64,000 bases of DNA, taken from contig NZ_LVHI01000002.1 of assembly GCF_001645385.1 (NCBI RefSeq), positions 83,202-147,201 of the forward strand, written 5' to 3'. Positions 51,160 to 60,275 of this stretch are shown here, piece by piece. Below the pieces are notes generated by a model that searched no databases, was not told the origin of the DNA, and was given only the letters and a program-made list of their open reading frames with translations. How positions within the stretch are numbered: position 1 is the first letter of the stretch; the number at the start of each line of letters is the position of its first letter. The stretch comes from Rhodococcoides kyotonense (lineage in GTDB: Bacteria > Actinomycetota > Actinomycetes > Mycobacteriales > Mycobacteriaceae). A program made the translations under genes and the position numbers.

Positions 51160-51199
51160 GAGGAAAGACTGCACCCGCCCACTTGGAAACGACTTGGAG

Positions 51200-51847
51200 C
51201 TAGTCGAGCCGTCCGAACGCCACTGCACCGAGGATGGTGTGAGCACCCGCGATGACGTCGTCGAGAGACTCGGTGTCGGGAGCCAGGACCCACTGCTGCG
51301 TCATCATCAGCACGGCCCCGACGAGTCCGACTGCGAGAGTTCGACGGTTCGGCCCCGCGAGCCCGTGCGCTGTACCCACGGACGCGGCGAGCGCGAGGAC
51401 TGCGTCGACGAACAGCGCCGTCGTCTGTCTGTAGAGCGCGTCGACCTCGGACGACACGCCAAGGACTTCGAGCAGAACGATACGCGCCGATCTCGGGTCG
51501 TCGGCGACGCTGCGGAAGAAGTTCGCCAGGGCGGCCTGCAGCACCTGTTCGGCGGACGCGCTGCGGCCGTCCGACGGCACTGCGATGCTGCCGAGCATCG
51601 TGGCGGTCGCGCGACGGTAGACGGCCTTCAGCAGATCCTCGCTGCTGTCGAACGACTCGTAGAAGTAGCGCTTCGTCAGGCCCGCGGCTGCGCAGATGCG
51701 GTCGATCGACGCGGATCGGTATCCGCTGGTTCCGAAGAGTTCCACGGCAGCGTCGAGCAGCTTCTCTCGGCGGTCTTCTCGACGTTGGTCGGACGACGAG
51801 CCGCGGTAGGGGCGTCCAGGAAGTGCTCGAGTGTCGGAAGTGCTCAC
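51200..51847 (-). CDS. TetR-family transcriptional regulator
   Basis: A 215-residue TetR protein: REKLLDAAVELFGTSGYRSASIDRICAAAGLTKRYFYESF forms the DNA-binding domain (~residues 25-70), followed by a helical ligand domain. GTG 51847 is chosen; the longer frame only continues through the divergent SDR gene. The divergent gap of 91 nt to the SDR gene holds the likely promoter and operator, so it probably controls the SDR-monooxygenase pair. Confidence 0.87.
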   Translation of the reverse strand: MSTSDTRALPGRPYRGSSSDQRREDRREKLLDAAVELFGTSGYRSASIDRICAAAGLTKRYFYESFDSSEDLLKAVYRRATATMLGSIAVPSDGRSASAEQVLQAALANFFRSVADDPRSARIVLLEVLGVSSEVDALYRQTTALFVDAVLALAASVGTAHGLAGPNRRTLAVGLVGAVLMMTQQWVLAPDTESLDDVIAGAHTILGAVAFGRLD

Positions 51848-51938
51848 CCCCCGATCTTGACACCGATCAGTATCAGATGGAAAGTGACACGTAGCAGTTC
51901 CCAAAACGGGGGGACCGGAACATGGAGGTGGACTTCTC
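51848..51938. promoter_or_regulatory. Divergent promoter between TetR and SDR genes
   Basis: On the plus strand TTGACA lies at 51857-51862, followed 17 nt later by a weak GAAAGT. Between them are the short direct repeats ATCAGT-ATCAGA. GGAGG at 51925-51929 serves the SDR start. The assignment of a TetR site here is inferred from position. Confidence 0.35.
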
Positions 51939-52808
51939 GTGTCCGTACTCGCGAACAAGGTCGTGTTCATCACCGGCGCCGCGCGCGGAATCGGCGCCGA
52001 GACCGCACGCGCCCTCGCTGCGCGCGGAAGCAAGCTGGTGCTCACCGATGTCGACGCAGAGCCGCTCCGCGATCTGGAAGCAGAGCTCGGAAGCGACGTC
52101 GCGCTGGGCATCGTCGCCGACGTGCGAGATCTCGCAGCGATGCAGGCGGCCGCGACGGCGGGCATCGAGAAGTTCGGTGGCCTCGACCTCGTCCTGGCGA
52201 ACGCCGGAATCGCGAGCTACGGATCGGTGCTGAAGGTCGATCCGGCGACGTTCCAGCGAGTGCTCGACGTCAATCTCCTCGGCGTGTTCAACACTGCTCG
52301 TGCGACCGTGCCGTCGCTGATCGAGCGCAAGGGCTACATCCTGATCGTGTCCTCGCTCGCCGCGTACGCTGCGTGCCCCGGTCTCGCCGCGTACAACGCC
52401 AGCAAGGCGGGTGTCGAGCAGTTCGCCAACGCGCTCCGGCTCGAAGTCACCTATCAGGGCGTCGGCGTCGGATCCGCACACATGGCGTGGATCGACACCC
52501 CGCTCGTTCAGGACGCGAAAGCGGACCTCGGTGCGTTCCGGGAGATGCTCGGCGTCATGCCCGGTCCGTTCGGGCGCACGATGACCGTCGACCAGTGCGT
52601 CGACGCGTTCGTCGACGGCCTGGAGGGCCGCAAGCGCAAGGTCTACGTGCCTCGGTGGGTAGGTGCTGCAGGCTTCCTTCGCGGAGTGCTGCAGTCGGCC
52701 GTCGGTGATCGCGCCATCCTGAAGCACGTGCCACGCCTGCTCCCGAAGATGGACGCCGAAGTCGAAGCGCTCGGTCGCTCGACGAGCAAGCGCAACGTAG
52801 CTCACTAG
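51939..52808 (+). CDS. SDR-family oxidoreductase
   Basis: A 289-residue SDR with TGAARGIGAE, ANAGIASYG, IVSSLAAYAA and catalytic YNASKAG. The C-terminal extension of ~40 residues (KRKVYVPRWVGAAGFLRGVL) resembles the membrane-associated SDRs of mycolate bacteria. GTG start with GGAGG about 10 nt upstream. It lies 28 nt before the flavin monooxygenase gene; an alcohol dehydrogenase followed by a Baeyer-Villiger enzyme can turn a secondary alcohol into an ester or lactone. Confidence 0.88.
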   Translation: MSVLANKVVFITGAARGIGAETARALAARGSKLVLTDVDAEPLRDLEAELGSDVALGIVADVRDLAAMQAAATAGIEKFGGLDLVLANAGIASYGSVLKVDPATFQRVLDVNLLGVFNTARATVPSLIERKGYILIVSSLAAYAACPGLAAYNASKAGVEQFANALRLEVTYQGVGVGSAHMAWIDTPLVQDAKADLGAFREMLGVMPGPFGRTMTVDQCVDAFVDGLEGRKRKVYVPRWVGAAGFLRGVLQSAVGDRAILKHVPRLLPKMDAEVEALGRSTSKRNVAH

Positions 52809-52836
52809 CCTGCCCCGCCGACACGAAAGCCTTTCC

Positions 52837-54330
52837 ATGACAACCATTTCCCCTTCCGAGTCCCGCGAGTCCGAATCGTCCGATGCGGCCGAGACCGTCG
52901 ACGTCCTGATCGTCGGCGCAGGTCTGTCGGGAATCGGTGCGGCGCATCATCTCCAGAGCAAGCTCCCCGGCAAGAGCTACGCGATCCTCGAGAGCCGCGG
53001 CGCGATCGGCGGGACCTGGGACCTGTTCCGGTACCCGGGTATTCGGTCCGACTCGGACATGTACACGCTCGGATACAACTTCCGTCCTTGGACCGGCGAC
53101 AAGTCGATCGCCGACGGCAAGGACATCCGCGAATACATCGAGGACACCGCGCGCGACGGCGGCATCGACAAGCACATCAGGTTCCATCACCGCGTCGTGA
53201 AAGCCTCGTGGTCCACCGCCACCTCGACGTGGACGGTCGTCGCGGAAAGATCGGACACCGGCGCGACCGTCACGTTCGAAGCGTCGTTCCTGATGTGCTG
53301 CAGCGGATATTACGACTACGCCAAGGGATTCACGCCGGAGTTCGAGGGTGTCGACGACTTCCGCGGAACCGTCGTGCATCCGCAGTTGTGGCCCGAGGAC
53401 CTCGACTACTCGGGCAAGAAGGTCGTGGTGATCGGAAGCGGGGCGACGGCGATCACCCTGGCGCCCAACCTCGCGCACGACGCCGAACACGTGACTCTTC
53501 TGCAGCGCTCGCCGAGTTACATCATGTCGCTGCCGTCGAAGGACCCGGTCGCACTCGCGCTGCGCAAGTACCTGCCGTCGAAAGCTGCGTACGGCATCAC
53601 GCGTCTGAAGAACGCCGTCACCGCCATCGGTATGTACGTGCTGTGCCAGCGGTACCCGAACTTCATGAAGAAGCAGATCCGGAAGTTGCAGGAGAAGTGG
53701 CTGCCGGAGGGGTACGACCTGGACACTCACTTCACGCCGAAGTACAACCCGTGGGATCAGCGGCTGTGCCTCGTGCCGGACAACGATCTCTTCCGGTGCA
53801 TTCGCAAGGGGGAAGTCGAACTCGTCACCGATCACATCGACAGGTTCACCGAGGACGGCATCCGGCTCCGGTCGGGGAAGCACCTCGACGCCGACATCGT
53901 CGTGACGGCAACGGGCCTGAACCTCGTCGCCTTCGGTCACGTCGACCTCGAGGTCGACGGCAAGACCGTCGATCTGACCGAGACGATGGCCTACAAGGGC
54001 ATGATGCTCACCGACGTGCCCAACTTCGCGTTCGTCGTGGGCTACACCAACGCGTCCTGGACGCTCAAGGCAGACCTCGTCTGCGATTACGTGTCCAGGC
54101 TGCTCGGACACATGGACGAGTCCGGGTACCGAGAGGTGCGGCTGAAGCGCGATCAGTCGGTCGGGGAGGAGCCTTTCCTCGACTTCGCCGCCGGGTACGT
54201 GCTTCGATCCGTCGACACGTTTCCGAAGCAGGGATCCGAGGCTCCCTGGCGCCTGCGGATGAACTACTTCCGCGACCTGCCGGTTCTGCGATTCGGTTCG
54301 CTCGTCGACGACAACATGAGCTTCCGCTGA
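52837..54330 (+). CDS. Flavin-containing/Baeyer-Villiger monooxygenase
   Basis: A 497-residue FAD/NADPH monooxygenase. The FAD motif is VGAGLSGIGAA, followed by GTWDLFRYPGIRSDSDMYTLG; the type I Baeyer-Villiger/FMO fingerprint FxGxxxHxxxW occurs as FRGTVVHPQLW; the NADPH motif is VIGSGATAIT. Proteins of this shape (EthA-like) oxidise ketones to esters or sulfides and activate thioamide drugs. It is the second gene of an SDR-monooxygenase unit next to a divergent TetR gene, in the same layout as EthR/EthA. A hairpin follows. Substrate unknown. Confidence 0.9.
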   Translation: MTTISPSESRESESSDAAETVDVLIVGAGLSGIGAAHHLQSKLPGKSYAILESRGAIGGTWDLFRYPGIRSDSDMYTLGYNFRPWTGDKSIADGKDIREYIEDTARDGGIDKHIRFHHRVVKASWSTATSTWTVVAERSDTGATVTFEASFLMCCSGYYDYAKGFTPEFEGVDDFRGTVVHPQLWPEDLDYSGKKVVVIGSGATAITLAPNLAHDAEHVTLLQRSPSYIMSLPSKDPVALALRKYLPSKAAYGITRLKNAVTAIGMYVLCQRYPNFMKKQIRKLQEKWLPEGYDLDTHFTPKYNPWDQRLCLVPDNDLFRCIRKGEVELVTDHIDRFTEDGIRLRSGKHLDADIVVTATGLNLVAFGHVDLEVDGKTVDLTETMAYKGMMLTDVPNFAFVVGYTNASWTLKADLVCDYVSRLLGHMDESGYREVRLKRDQSVGEEPFLDFAAGYVLRSVDTFPKQGSEAPWRLRMNYFRDLPVLRFGSLVDDNMSFR

Positions 54331-54378
54331 CGTGTGACGCGTCATCATGCCGTTTGCGGGTGTTGATGACGTAACACG
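54331..54378 (+). terminator. Imperfect hairpin after the monooxygenase gene
   Basis: CGTGTGACGCGTCATCA and TGATGACGTAACACG pair with small bulges around a 16-nt loop directly after the stop codon. No T-run. Likely 3' end of the SDR-monooxygenase transcript. Confidence 0.45.
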
Positions 54379-54523
54379 AACCCCGAACATGCCGATTGGT
54401 ATTGGAACGTTACTCGAACTCACGGCATTTCAGTTGGAGACGCAGGCTGCGAGCTGGCATTATCCTCCCGGAATGTCCGATTCGGTACGTGCGTAATCGG
54501 TTGGTGTGGAAGTGGGGCGGTTC

Positions 54524-55717
54524 ATGAAGGTCTGGCGCGGAACGGTACTCGGCGCTGTCGCGGCACTCGCTGCGGTAGCTGTCCTGTCCGCTTGTGGAAC
54601 GACGACGGAGACGACCGAGGCGGTAGCTCCGATCGATTCGAACCCCATTGCCGAGCTCATGAAGCCGAAAGTGAGCTCTACCGTTGCCGACGGTGCCGTC
54701 GGATTCTCGCCCGCCGACCCGGTGACCGTGTCGGTGACCGACGGCAAGCTCGGATCCGTGACGATGCTCAACCCCGACGGCAAGGTCGTGTCAGGGGCGA
54801 TCGCGCCGGACGGGCTGTCGTGGACCAACACCGAACCGCTCGGCTACAACCGCGAATATCGTGTCCAGGCCGACGCGTACGGCCTCGGCGGAGCGTCGAG
54901 CACCGTCACCAGCTTCACTACGAGTCAGCCGGGGAACTTCACCAAGCCGTACCTGCTGCCGTCCGACGGGGAGGTCGTCGGAATCGGCCAGCCCGTCGCG
55001 GTGCAGTTCGACGAGACCATCACCGACAAGATCGCCGCGCAGAACGCCATCCAAGTGACCACGACGCCACCCGTCGAGGGCGCGTTCTACTGGGTCAACG
55101 ACCGCGAGGTTCGCTGGAGGCCGCAGAACTACTGGGCGTCGGGCACCCGCGTCGACGTTGCGGTCAACGTCTACGGCCGCGACCTCGGTGACGGAATCTA
55201 CGGGCAGGAGAACGCCACCGCGTCGTTCACCATCGGTGACGCCGTCGTCGCCACGGCCGACGACAACACCAAGCAGGTCACGTTCAATGTCAACGGCCAG
55301 GACGTCATCACGATGCCGACGTCGATGGGCAAGGACAGCACGCCGACCGACAACGGGGTCTACATCATCGGCGATCGGTTCGATCACCTGGTCATGGATT
55401 CGTCGACGTACGGTGTGCCGGTCAACTCGGCTGCCGGCTACCGCACACCCGTCGACTGGGCGGTGCGGATGTCCTACAGCGGCATCTTCTTCCACTCTGC
55501 GCCGTGGTCGGTCGGGCAGCAGGGCTACTCGAACGCCAGCCACGGCTGCCTGAATCTCAGCCCGACCAACGCCAAGTGGGTCTACGACAACACCAAGCGC
55601 GGGGACATCGTCGTCGTCAAGAACACCGTGGGTGGCACCCTGTCCGGGGTCGACGGTCTCGGCGACTGGAACATCCCGTGGGATCAGTGGAAGGCAGGCA
55701 ACGCGACTGCGGTCTAG
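54524..55717 (+). CDS. L,D-transpeptidase (lipoprotein)
   Basis: A 397-residue cell-wall enzyme. Lipoprotein signal: [11 protein letters not shown], hydrophobic core, LSAC with lipid Cys 24. Two Ig-like domains (~40-240) are followed by the YkuD catalytic domain with His324 (FFHSAPW), His340 and nucleophile Cys342 in SHGCLNLS. It forms 3-3 crosslinks between peptidoglycan stems, as Ldt proteins do in mycobacteria. ATG 54524 is preferred to the GTG at 54506 because it begins the signal. Its TAG stop overlaps the stop of the convergent M23 peptidase gene (shared CTAG). Confidence 0.93.
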   Translation: MKVWRGTVLGAVAALAAVAVLSACGTTTETTEAVAPIDSNPIAELMKPKVSSTVADGAVGFSPADPVTVSVTDGKLGSVTMLNPDGKVVSGAIAPDGLSWTNTEPLGYNREYRVQADAYGLGGASSTVTSFTTSQPGNFTKPYLLPSDGEVVGIGQPVAVQFDETITDKIAAQNAIQVTTTPPVEGAFYWVNDREVRWRPQNYWASGTRVDVAVNVYGRDLGDGIYGQENATASFTIGDAVVATADDNTKQVTFNVNGQDVITMPTSMGKDSTPTDNGVYIIGDRFDHLVMDSSTYGVPVNSAAGYRTPVDWAVRMSYSGIFFHSAPWSVGQQGYSNASHGCLNLSPTNAKWVYDNTKRGDIVVVKNTVGGTLSGVDGLGDWNIPWDQWKAGNATAV

Positions 55718-56466
55718 TCGCCGTCGTCCTTCTGGTACCGCGCGGGATCGATGCCGAGGGTTTTCAGGTAGGCGACGGGTTCGATGCTTGACCCGTTGTT
55801 CCTCACCTCGAAGTGCAGATGCGGGCCGGTGGAATTGCCGGTGCTTCCGACCGACCCGATGCGGTCGCCTGGTTGCACGGTGTCTCCGACGGAGACATCG
55901 ATGTCCGATTGGTGTCCGTAATAGGTGACCGTGTTGCCGCTCTTGATCCGCACGAGGTTCCCGTACCCGTCACCCGCGTCACCCGCCTGTTCGACGGTTC
56001 CTCCCGTCACGGCATAGATCGCGGTTCCTGACGGTGCTGCGAAGTCGACGCCCTGGTGGAACTGAGCGCCGTTGCCGGTCGGATTGTTTCGTCCGCCGTA
56101 TCCGGAGCTGATGTCGTAGCTACGCGCCGGGAGCGGCAGAATCGATCCACCCAGGCCGACGGACGGGGGAGCGGCTTCCACCTCCGGCGTCGAATCCTCC
56201 GACTCGTCCGTCGTGTCGGGTGTCGGTCCGAAGTCCGAGTCGAGAATGACGGCGGCAACCTCGTTGATGAGCACGCCCGTCGCATCCAGGACCGCAGTGA
56301 GAATTGCCGCGCGCTGTTGTGCGTCGGGCTGCGGGATCGGGATCTCGGGCAGATCGATGGTCGGCTGCGCTGTGGCCACGGCAGGGTTGATCAGACCCGC
56401 CCCGCCGAGGCACAGCGTTGCCGACAACACCGAACCTGCGATCACCGTGTGCATTCGTCGACCCAC
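55714..56466 (-). CDS. M23-family peptidoglycan endopeptidase
   Basis: A 250-residue exported zinc peptidase. Signal peptide to about residue 33 (VATAQP), a short Pro- and acid-rich linker, then the M23/LytM domain with HQGVDF (first zinc His and Asp) and HLHFE (catalytic and zinc His). GTG 56466 is chosen because AGGAGG lies 8 nt upstream; the frame extends to 56544 without such support. It should cut peptide crosslinks in the wall. It faces an L,D-transpeptidase gene and ends on the same CTAG. Confidence 0.9.
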   Translation of the reverse strand: MGRRMHTVIAGSVLSATLCLGGAGLINPAVATAQPTIDLPEIPIPQPDAQQRAAILTAVLDATGVLINEVAAVILDSDFGPTPDTTDESEDSTPEVEAAPPSVGLGGSILPLPARSYDISSGYGGRNNPTGNGAQFHQGVDFAAPSGTAIYAVTGGTVEQAGDAGDGYGNLVRIKSGNTVTYYGHQSDIDVSVGDTVQPGDRIGSVGSTGNSTGPHLHFEVRNNGSSIEPVAYLKTLGIDPARYQKDDGD

Positions 56467-56725
56467 GTGACGTACCTCCTCGTCTCTGCCCGCACGCGTA
56501 CGGCGGGCTTCGAACTGCTGGCGACGCGTTTGGGGGCACGACAAATCAGAGCCGCGTGATCACAGCTTCAACATCGGTACTTTTCTTCCCCAAAAGTGCC
56601 ATCAGTAACCGTACGTCACATCAATCACATGCGAAACTCGAAAGATGAATTACAACAAGGTAATTCACGATTTTCGACCGTGTGTGCGAATGCGTGGCGG
56701 GTAGCGATCGGTGCCTGCTTGCGAC

Positions 56726-56763
56726 ACAAAAAAGCCGGCCTCCGTGCGGAGACCGGCTTTCTT
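56726..56763 (-). terminator. Rho-independent terminator after tRNA-His
   Basis: Read on the minus strand, AAAGCCGGTCTCCG pairs with CGGAGGCCGGCTTT (one mismatch) and runs into TTTTTTGTG. It lies a few bases past the tRNA 3' end and should end the tRNA transcript. Confidence 0.88.
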
Positions 56764-56771
56764 GCTCTCGA

Positions 56772-56848
56772 TGGGGTGAGTGACGGGACTCGAACCCGCG
56801 ACACCCAGGATCACAACCTGGTGCTCTACCAGCTGAACTACACCCACC
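56772..56848 (-). tRNA. tRNA-His (GTG)
   Basis: The minus strand folds into a full cloverleaf. Acceptor GTGGGTG pairs with CACTCAC (one G-T), the D arm reads AGTTCAGCTGGT, the anticodon stem CCAGG/CCTGG holds the loop TTGTGAT with anticodon GTG, and the T arm is GCGGG TTCGAGT CCCGT. The discriminator is C73 opposite an encoded G-1, the hallmark of tRNA-His, and CCA is encoded at the 3' end. Confidence 0.97.
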
Positions 56849-56934
56849 ATAGCTACTTCTTCTTCGCCCGTTCAGGCTCTGTTTCAGCAGCGACGACAAT
56901 ATTAGCGGTTCGGTTCCCAGGTTCCTAATCGCCC

Positions 56935-57558
56935 CTACGACTGCGTGTCGAGACCCTCGACGATTGCTGCAATGTCGCTGGTGGAGGGGCCGGGCTGAGG
57001 TACGAAGACCGTCTGGCGGTAGTACTTCAGCTCCTTGATCGACTCCTTGATGTCGGCGAGGGCGCGGTGCGCGAGCCCCTTCGTCGGCTGACCGAAGTAG
57101 ATCCGCGGGTACCAGCGACGCGACAGTTCCTTGATGGAGCTGACGTCGATCATGCGGTAGTGCAGGTAGGTGTCCAGGTCGGCCATGTCACGCGCGATGA
57201 ATCCGCGGTCCGTCGCAATGGAGTTGCCGGCGAGCGGAACCGTCGACGCCACGGGCACGTGTTCGCGGATGTAGTCGAGGACCTGTTTCTGCGCCTCCTC
57301 GATGGTGACCGTCGAGGCACGTACCTCCTCGGTGAGACCGGATTTGGCATGCATCTTCTTCACGACGTCGGGCATGCCCGCCAGCGCCTCGTCGTCGGCG
57401 TGAATGACGATGTCGACGCCCTCGCCGAGAATTTCGAGCTCACTGTCGGTGACGAGCGCCGCAATCTCGATGAGTTTGTCCTTCGACAAATCCAAACCGG
57501 TCATTTCGCAATCGATCCACACAAGTTTGTCCTGCACGACAGACACACTAGTGCGCAC
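56935..57558 (-). CDS. orn: Oligoribonuclease
   Basis: A 207-residue 3'-5' exoribonuclease of the DEDDh family that degrades short RNA fragments to mononucleotides. Motifs: [11 protein letters not shown] with the first Asp/Glu pair, [16 protein letters not shown], and the C-terminal [11 protein letters not shown] with catalytic His and Asp. GTG 57558 has AGGGA upstream; GTG 57537 gives the N-terminus found in other actinobacteria (QDKLVWID) and may be the true start. Location next to tRNA-His is common in Rhodococcus-like genomes as far as I recall. Confidence 0.95.
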   Translation of the reverse strand: MRTSVSVVQDKLVWIDCEMTGLDLSKDKLIEIAALVTDSELEILGEGVDIVIHADDEALAGMPDVVKKMHAKSGLTEEVRASTVTIEEAQKQVLDYIREHVPVASTVPLAGNSIATDRGFIARDMADLDTYLHYRMIDVSSIKELSRRWYPRIYFGQPTKGLAHRALADIKESIKELKYYRQTVFVPQPGPSTSDIAAIVEGLDTQS

Positions 57559-57636
57559 GGCCGGTCCCTATGGTGTGCGGTGATGATCGACAGTGTGTAA
57601 TCAGCGGGGCGCGTTCGTTTCAGAGGGAGTGGAGAC

Positions 57637-59391
57637 ATGTCGGTCGATCCGAATCAGCCGAGCAGCACCGAAACGTCGACGCCGGCGGAACGGGCGAAGG
57701 CAGCGAAGGCCGCGGCGGTCGAGGCCGCCCGGATCGCACAGGAGGCGGCTGCTGCTGCGGAGGCGGCGGAAGCGGCTGCAGCAGCGGCAGAAGCCGAGGA
57801 GAAGCAGTCTCGGGGCACAACCGATGCGGCTGTGCAGAACGACGTCGCCGCAACGATCGCAGCCGGGTACGCGACGTCGGGCGCCGCACTCGAACTCGGA
57901 ACGGTGATGGTCGACGGCGTCGTCGACCCGTCGGCGCGCATTCGCATCCCGTTGGCGACGTTGAACCGGCACGGACTCGTCGCGGGTGCGACGGGAACCG
58001 GTAAGACGAAGACGCTACAGGGCACCGCCGAGCAGCTGTCCGCGGCCGGCGTGCCCGTCGTCATGGCCGACATCAAGGGAGACCTGTCGGGCCTGTCGGC
58101 GATGGGCGCGGACAACGAGAAGATCCGGGCTCGTGCCCGCGAGTGCGGCGAAGCCCAATGGCAGCCGACCGCGTACCCGACCGAATTCCTGTCGCTGGGG
58201 ACCGACGGAATCGGCATTCCCGTCCGCGCGACCATCACCGCGTTCGGCCCGATTCTGCTCAGCAAAGTGTTGCAGCTCAACAAGACTCAAGAGTCCACCC
58301 TCGGCCTCATCTTCCACTGGGCGGACAAGCAGGGACTGGCGCTGCTGGACCTGAAGGACCTTCGAGCCGTCATTACCCACCTGACGTCCGACGAGGGCAA
58401 AGCAGACCTGAAGGGTATCGGGGGAGTGTCGGCGGCCACGGCGGGCGTGATCCTTCGCGCGCTCGTCAACCTCGAAGCAGACGGTGGCGACACGTTCTTC
58501 GGCGAACCCGAGCTCGACACCGAGGACCTTCTGCGTGTCGGTGCCGACGGCAGAGGCGTCGTCACGTTGTTCGAACTCGGTTCGCAGGCAGCACGTCCAG
58601 TCATGTTCTCGACATTCCTGATGTGGGTGCTGGCCGACCTGTTCCAGACGCTCCCCGAAGTGGGCGACATCGACAAGCCCAAGGTGGTCTTCATCTTCGA
58701 CGAGGCGCACCTTCTGTTCGCCGACGCGTCGAAGGCGTTCCTCGAACAGGTGGAACAAACGGTCAAGCTGATCCGGTCGAAGGGCGTCGGCGTCGTCTTC
58801 TGCACGCAGCTGCCCACCGACGTCCCCAACGAGGTTCTCTCGCAGCTCGGTGCGCGAGTCCAGCATGCTCTGCGCGCGTTCACACCCGACGATCAGAAGG
58901 CGCTCACCAAGACGGTGCGCACTTACCCGAAGACCGATATCTACGACCTCGAGGAAGCGCTGACGTCACTGGGCACCGGCGAAGCGATCGTGACGGTCCT
59001 GTCCGAGAAGGGAGCGCCGACGCCCGTGGCGTGGACCAGGATTCGGCCGCCGCGCTCGCTCATGGACACCATCGGGAACGACGCGATCACCGAGGCCGCG
59101 TCGGCGAGCGCCTTGAACGGCAAGTACCGCACCACGATCGATCGTGAGTCGGCCTACGAAAAGCTCGCAGCACGTGTCGTCGACGTGCCTGCACCCGACG
59201 AGACATTCGACATCCCGCCGTTGCCCGCCGACCTTCCCGACCTGCCACCCCCGGCGCCCGAGGGGCCGTCCGCGGCCGAACGGATCATGAGCAACCCGGC
59301 GGTCAAGAGCTTCCTGCGATCGGCGGCTTCGGCTGCGGGGCGGGAGATCTCGCGCAGCATCTTCGGGACGGGGCGTAGGCGTAAGCGCTGA
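57637..59391 (+). CDS. DUF853 HerA-like ATPase
   Basis: A 584-residue P-loop ATPase. Residues ~10-50 form an Ala/Glu-rich helix (AERAKAAKAAAVEAARIAQ...), probably a coiled coil. The ATPase core has Walker A GATGTGKTKTL (near residue 115), Walker B VVFIFDEAHLLF and sensor VVFCTQLPTDVP; this layout is DUF853, a HerA/FtsK-like family of unknown function found widely in bacteria. The C-terminus is rich in Pro and ends with basic GRRRKR. Likely a DNA- or protein-translocating motor; not proven. Confidence 0.88.
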   Translation: MSVDPNQPSSTETSTPAERAKAAKAAAVEAARIAQEAAAAAEAAEAAAAAAEAEEKQSRGTTDAAVQNDVAATIAAGYATSGAALELGTVMVDGVVDPSARIRIPLATLNRHGLVAGATGTGKTKTLQGTAEQLSAAGVPVVMADIKGDLSGLSAMGADNEKIRARARECGEAQWQPTAYPTEFLSLGTDGIGIPVRATITAFGPILLSKVLQLNKTQESTLGLIFHWADKQGLALLDLKDLRAVITHLTSDEGKADLKGIGGVSAATAGVILRALVNLEADGGDTFFGEPELDTEDLLRVGADGRGVVTLFELGSQAARPVMFSTFLMWVLADLFQTLPEVGDIDKPKVVFIFDEAHLLFADASKAFLEQVEQTVKLIRSKGVGVVFCTQLPTDVPNEVLSQLGARVQHALRAFTPDDQKALTKTVRTYPKTDIYDLEEALTSLGTGEAIVTVLSEKGAPTPVAWTRIRPPRSLMDTIGNDAITEAASASALNGKYRTTIDRESAYEKLAARVVDVPAPDETFDIPPLPADLPDLPPPAPEGPSAAERIMSNPAVKSFLRSAASAAGREISRSIFGTGRRRKR

Positions 59392-59449
59392 CGCACCCGT
59401 GAGTGCGAATGTAGAGCCCGCTCTACATTCGCACTCACGAGTGGGCGTC
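59390..59449. terminator. Long hairpin between convergent genes
   Basis: An 18-bp perfect core GTGAGTGCGAATGTAGAG / CTCTACATTCGCACTCAC around a CCCG loop, with outer arms GACGC.CC / GGGCGTC that reach into both stop codons. Same design as the hairpin at 7489-7542 (core ATGTA[C/G]AGC, CCC loop, no T-run), between another convergent gene pair. Confidence 0.7.
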
Positions 59450-60251
59450 AGCTGCCGAGCTTCTTGTAGAAACTGCCGATGATCGGCGCCGAGATGGCGC
59501 GCGGGCTGTACTGACCGGCGACGGACATGCCCTTGCTGATCAAGCCGGGTACGACGCGCATCTTGTTCTTGGCCAACGAATCCAACGACAGCTTCGCGGT
59601 GTAGGCACTGTCGACCCACAGGAAGCCGGGGACCACCTTGTCGACGATCGACGCGTCGGCGGGGTCGGGAGTCTCGGTGCGGACCGGACCCGGTGCGAGC
59701 AGCGTGACGTTCACGCCGCTGCCTTTCAGCTCGTCGCGCAGTGATTCCGAGAACGTGTTGGCGAACGCCTTCGTCGCCGCGTATGTCGCGTTGTTCGGGA
59801 TTGCCATGTTGCCGGCCGCCGAGCCGACGATCAGGATTCCGCCGCTGCGTCGGGCAACCATCCCGGGCAGAACCGCGAGGGTCAGATCGTGGACGGTGAC
59901 CGCGTTGAGTTCCACCTGTGCGCGCTCGTACGACGGGTCCAGGTTTGCGACCGGCCCGAACGTCGCGATGCCCGCGTTGTTGCACAGGATGCTGATCTCA
60001 CGCTCGGCGAGCTCGTCGGTGAACGGCTTGCGTGCGTCACGGTCCGACAGGTCCACGACGCACACGTCGACGGTCACGCCGTGGTCCGCGCGCAACGTGG
60101 CGGCCAGTTTCTCGAGGAGGTCGCCGCGTCGGGCAGCGATGATCAGGGAATGGCCTCGGGCGGCCAGTTCGGTCGCCAACGCCTCTCCGATTCCGGAGGA
60201 GGCGCCGGTGACGACGGCGCGGGCTTCGGGTGCAGGACTCGGCAGGCTCAC
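59448..60251 (-). CDS. SDR-family oxidoreductase
   Basis: A 267-residue SDR: TGASSGIGEA, CNNAGIATFG, VGSAAGNMA and catalytic YAATKAF. The C-terminal ~50 residues (YTAKLSLDSLAKNKMRVVPG) follow the DltE/YqjQ-like subgroup. It lies 24 nt after the fadH gene and probably belongs to the PadR-fadH-SDR operon. Substrate unknown. Confidence 0.88.
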   Translation of the reverse strand: MSLPSPAPEARAVVTGASSGIGEALATELAARGHSLIIAARRGDLLEKLAATLRADHGVTVDVCVVDLSDRDARKPFTDELAEREISILCNNAGIATFGPVANLDPSYERAQVELNAVTVHDLTLAVLPGMVARRSGGILIVGSAAGNMAIPNNATYAATKAFANTFSESLRDELKGSGVNVTLLAPGPVRTETPDPADASIVDKVVPGFLWVDSAYTAKLSLDSLAKNKMRVVPGLISKGMSVAGQYSPRAISAPIIGSFYKKLGS

Positions 60252-60275
60252 GGTCAGCCAGGGTAATGGATGCGG

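Noticed and set aside
52555..54423. 622-residue minus-strand ORF antisense to the Baeyer-Villiger monooxygenase
   Set aside because: It mirrors codons of the well-supported flavoprotein gene in a GC-rich genome; low-complexity Arg/Val/His composition, no motifs.
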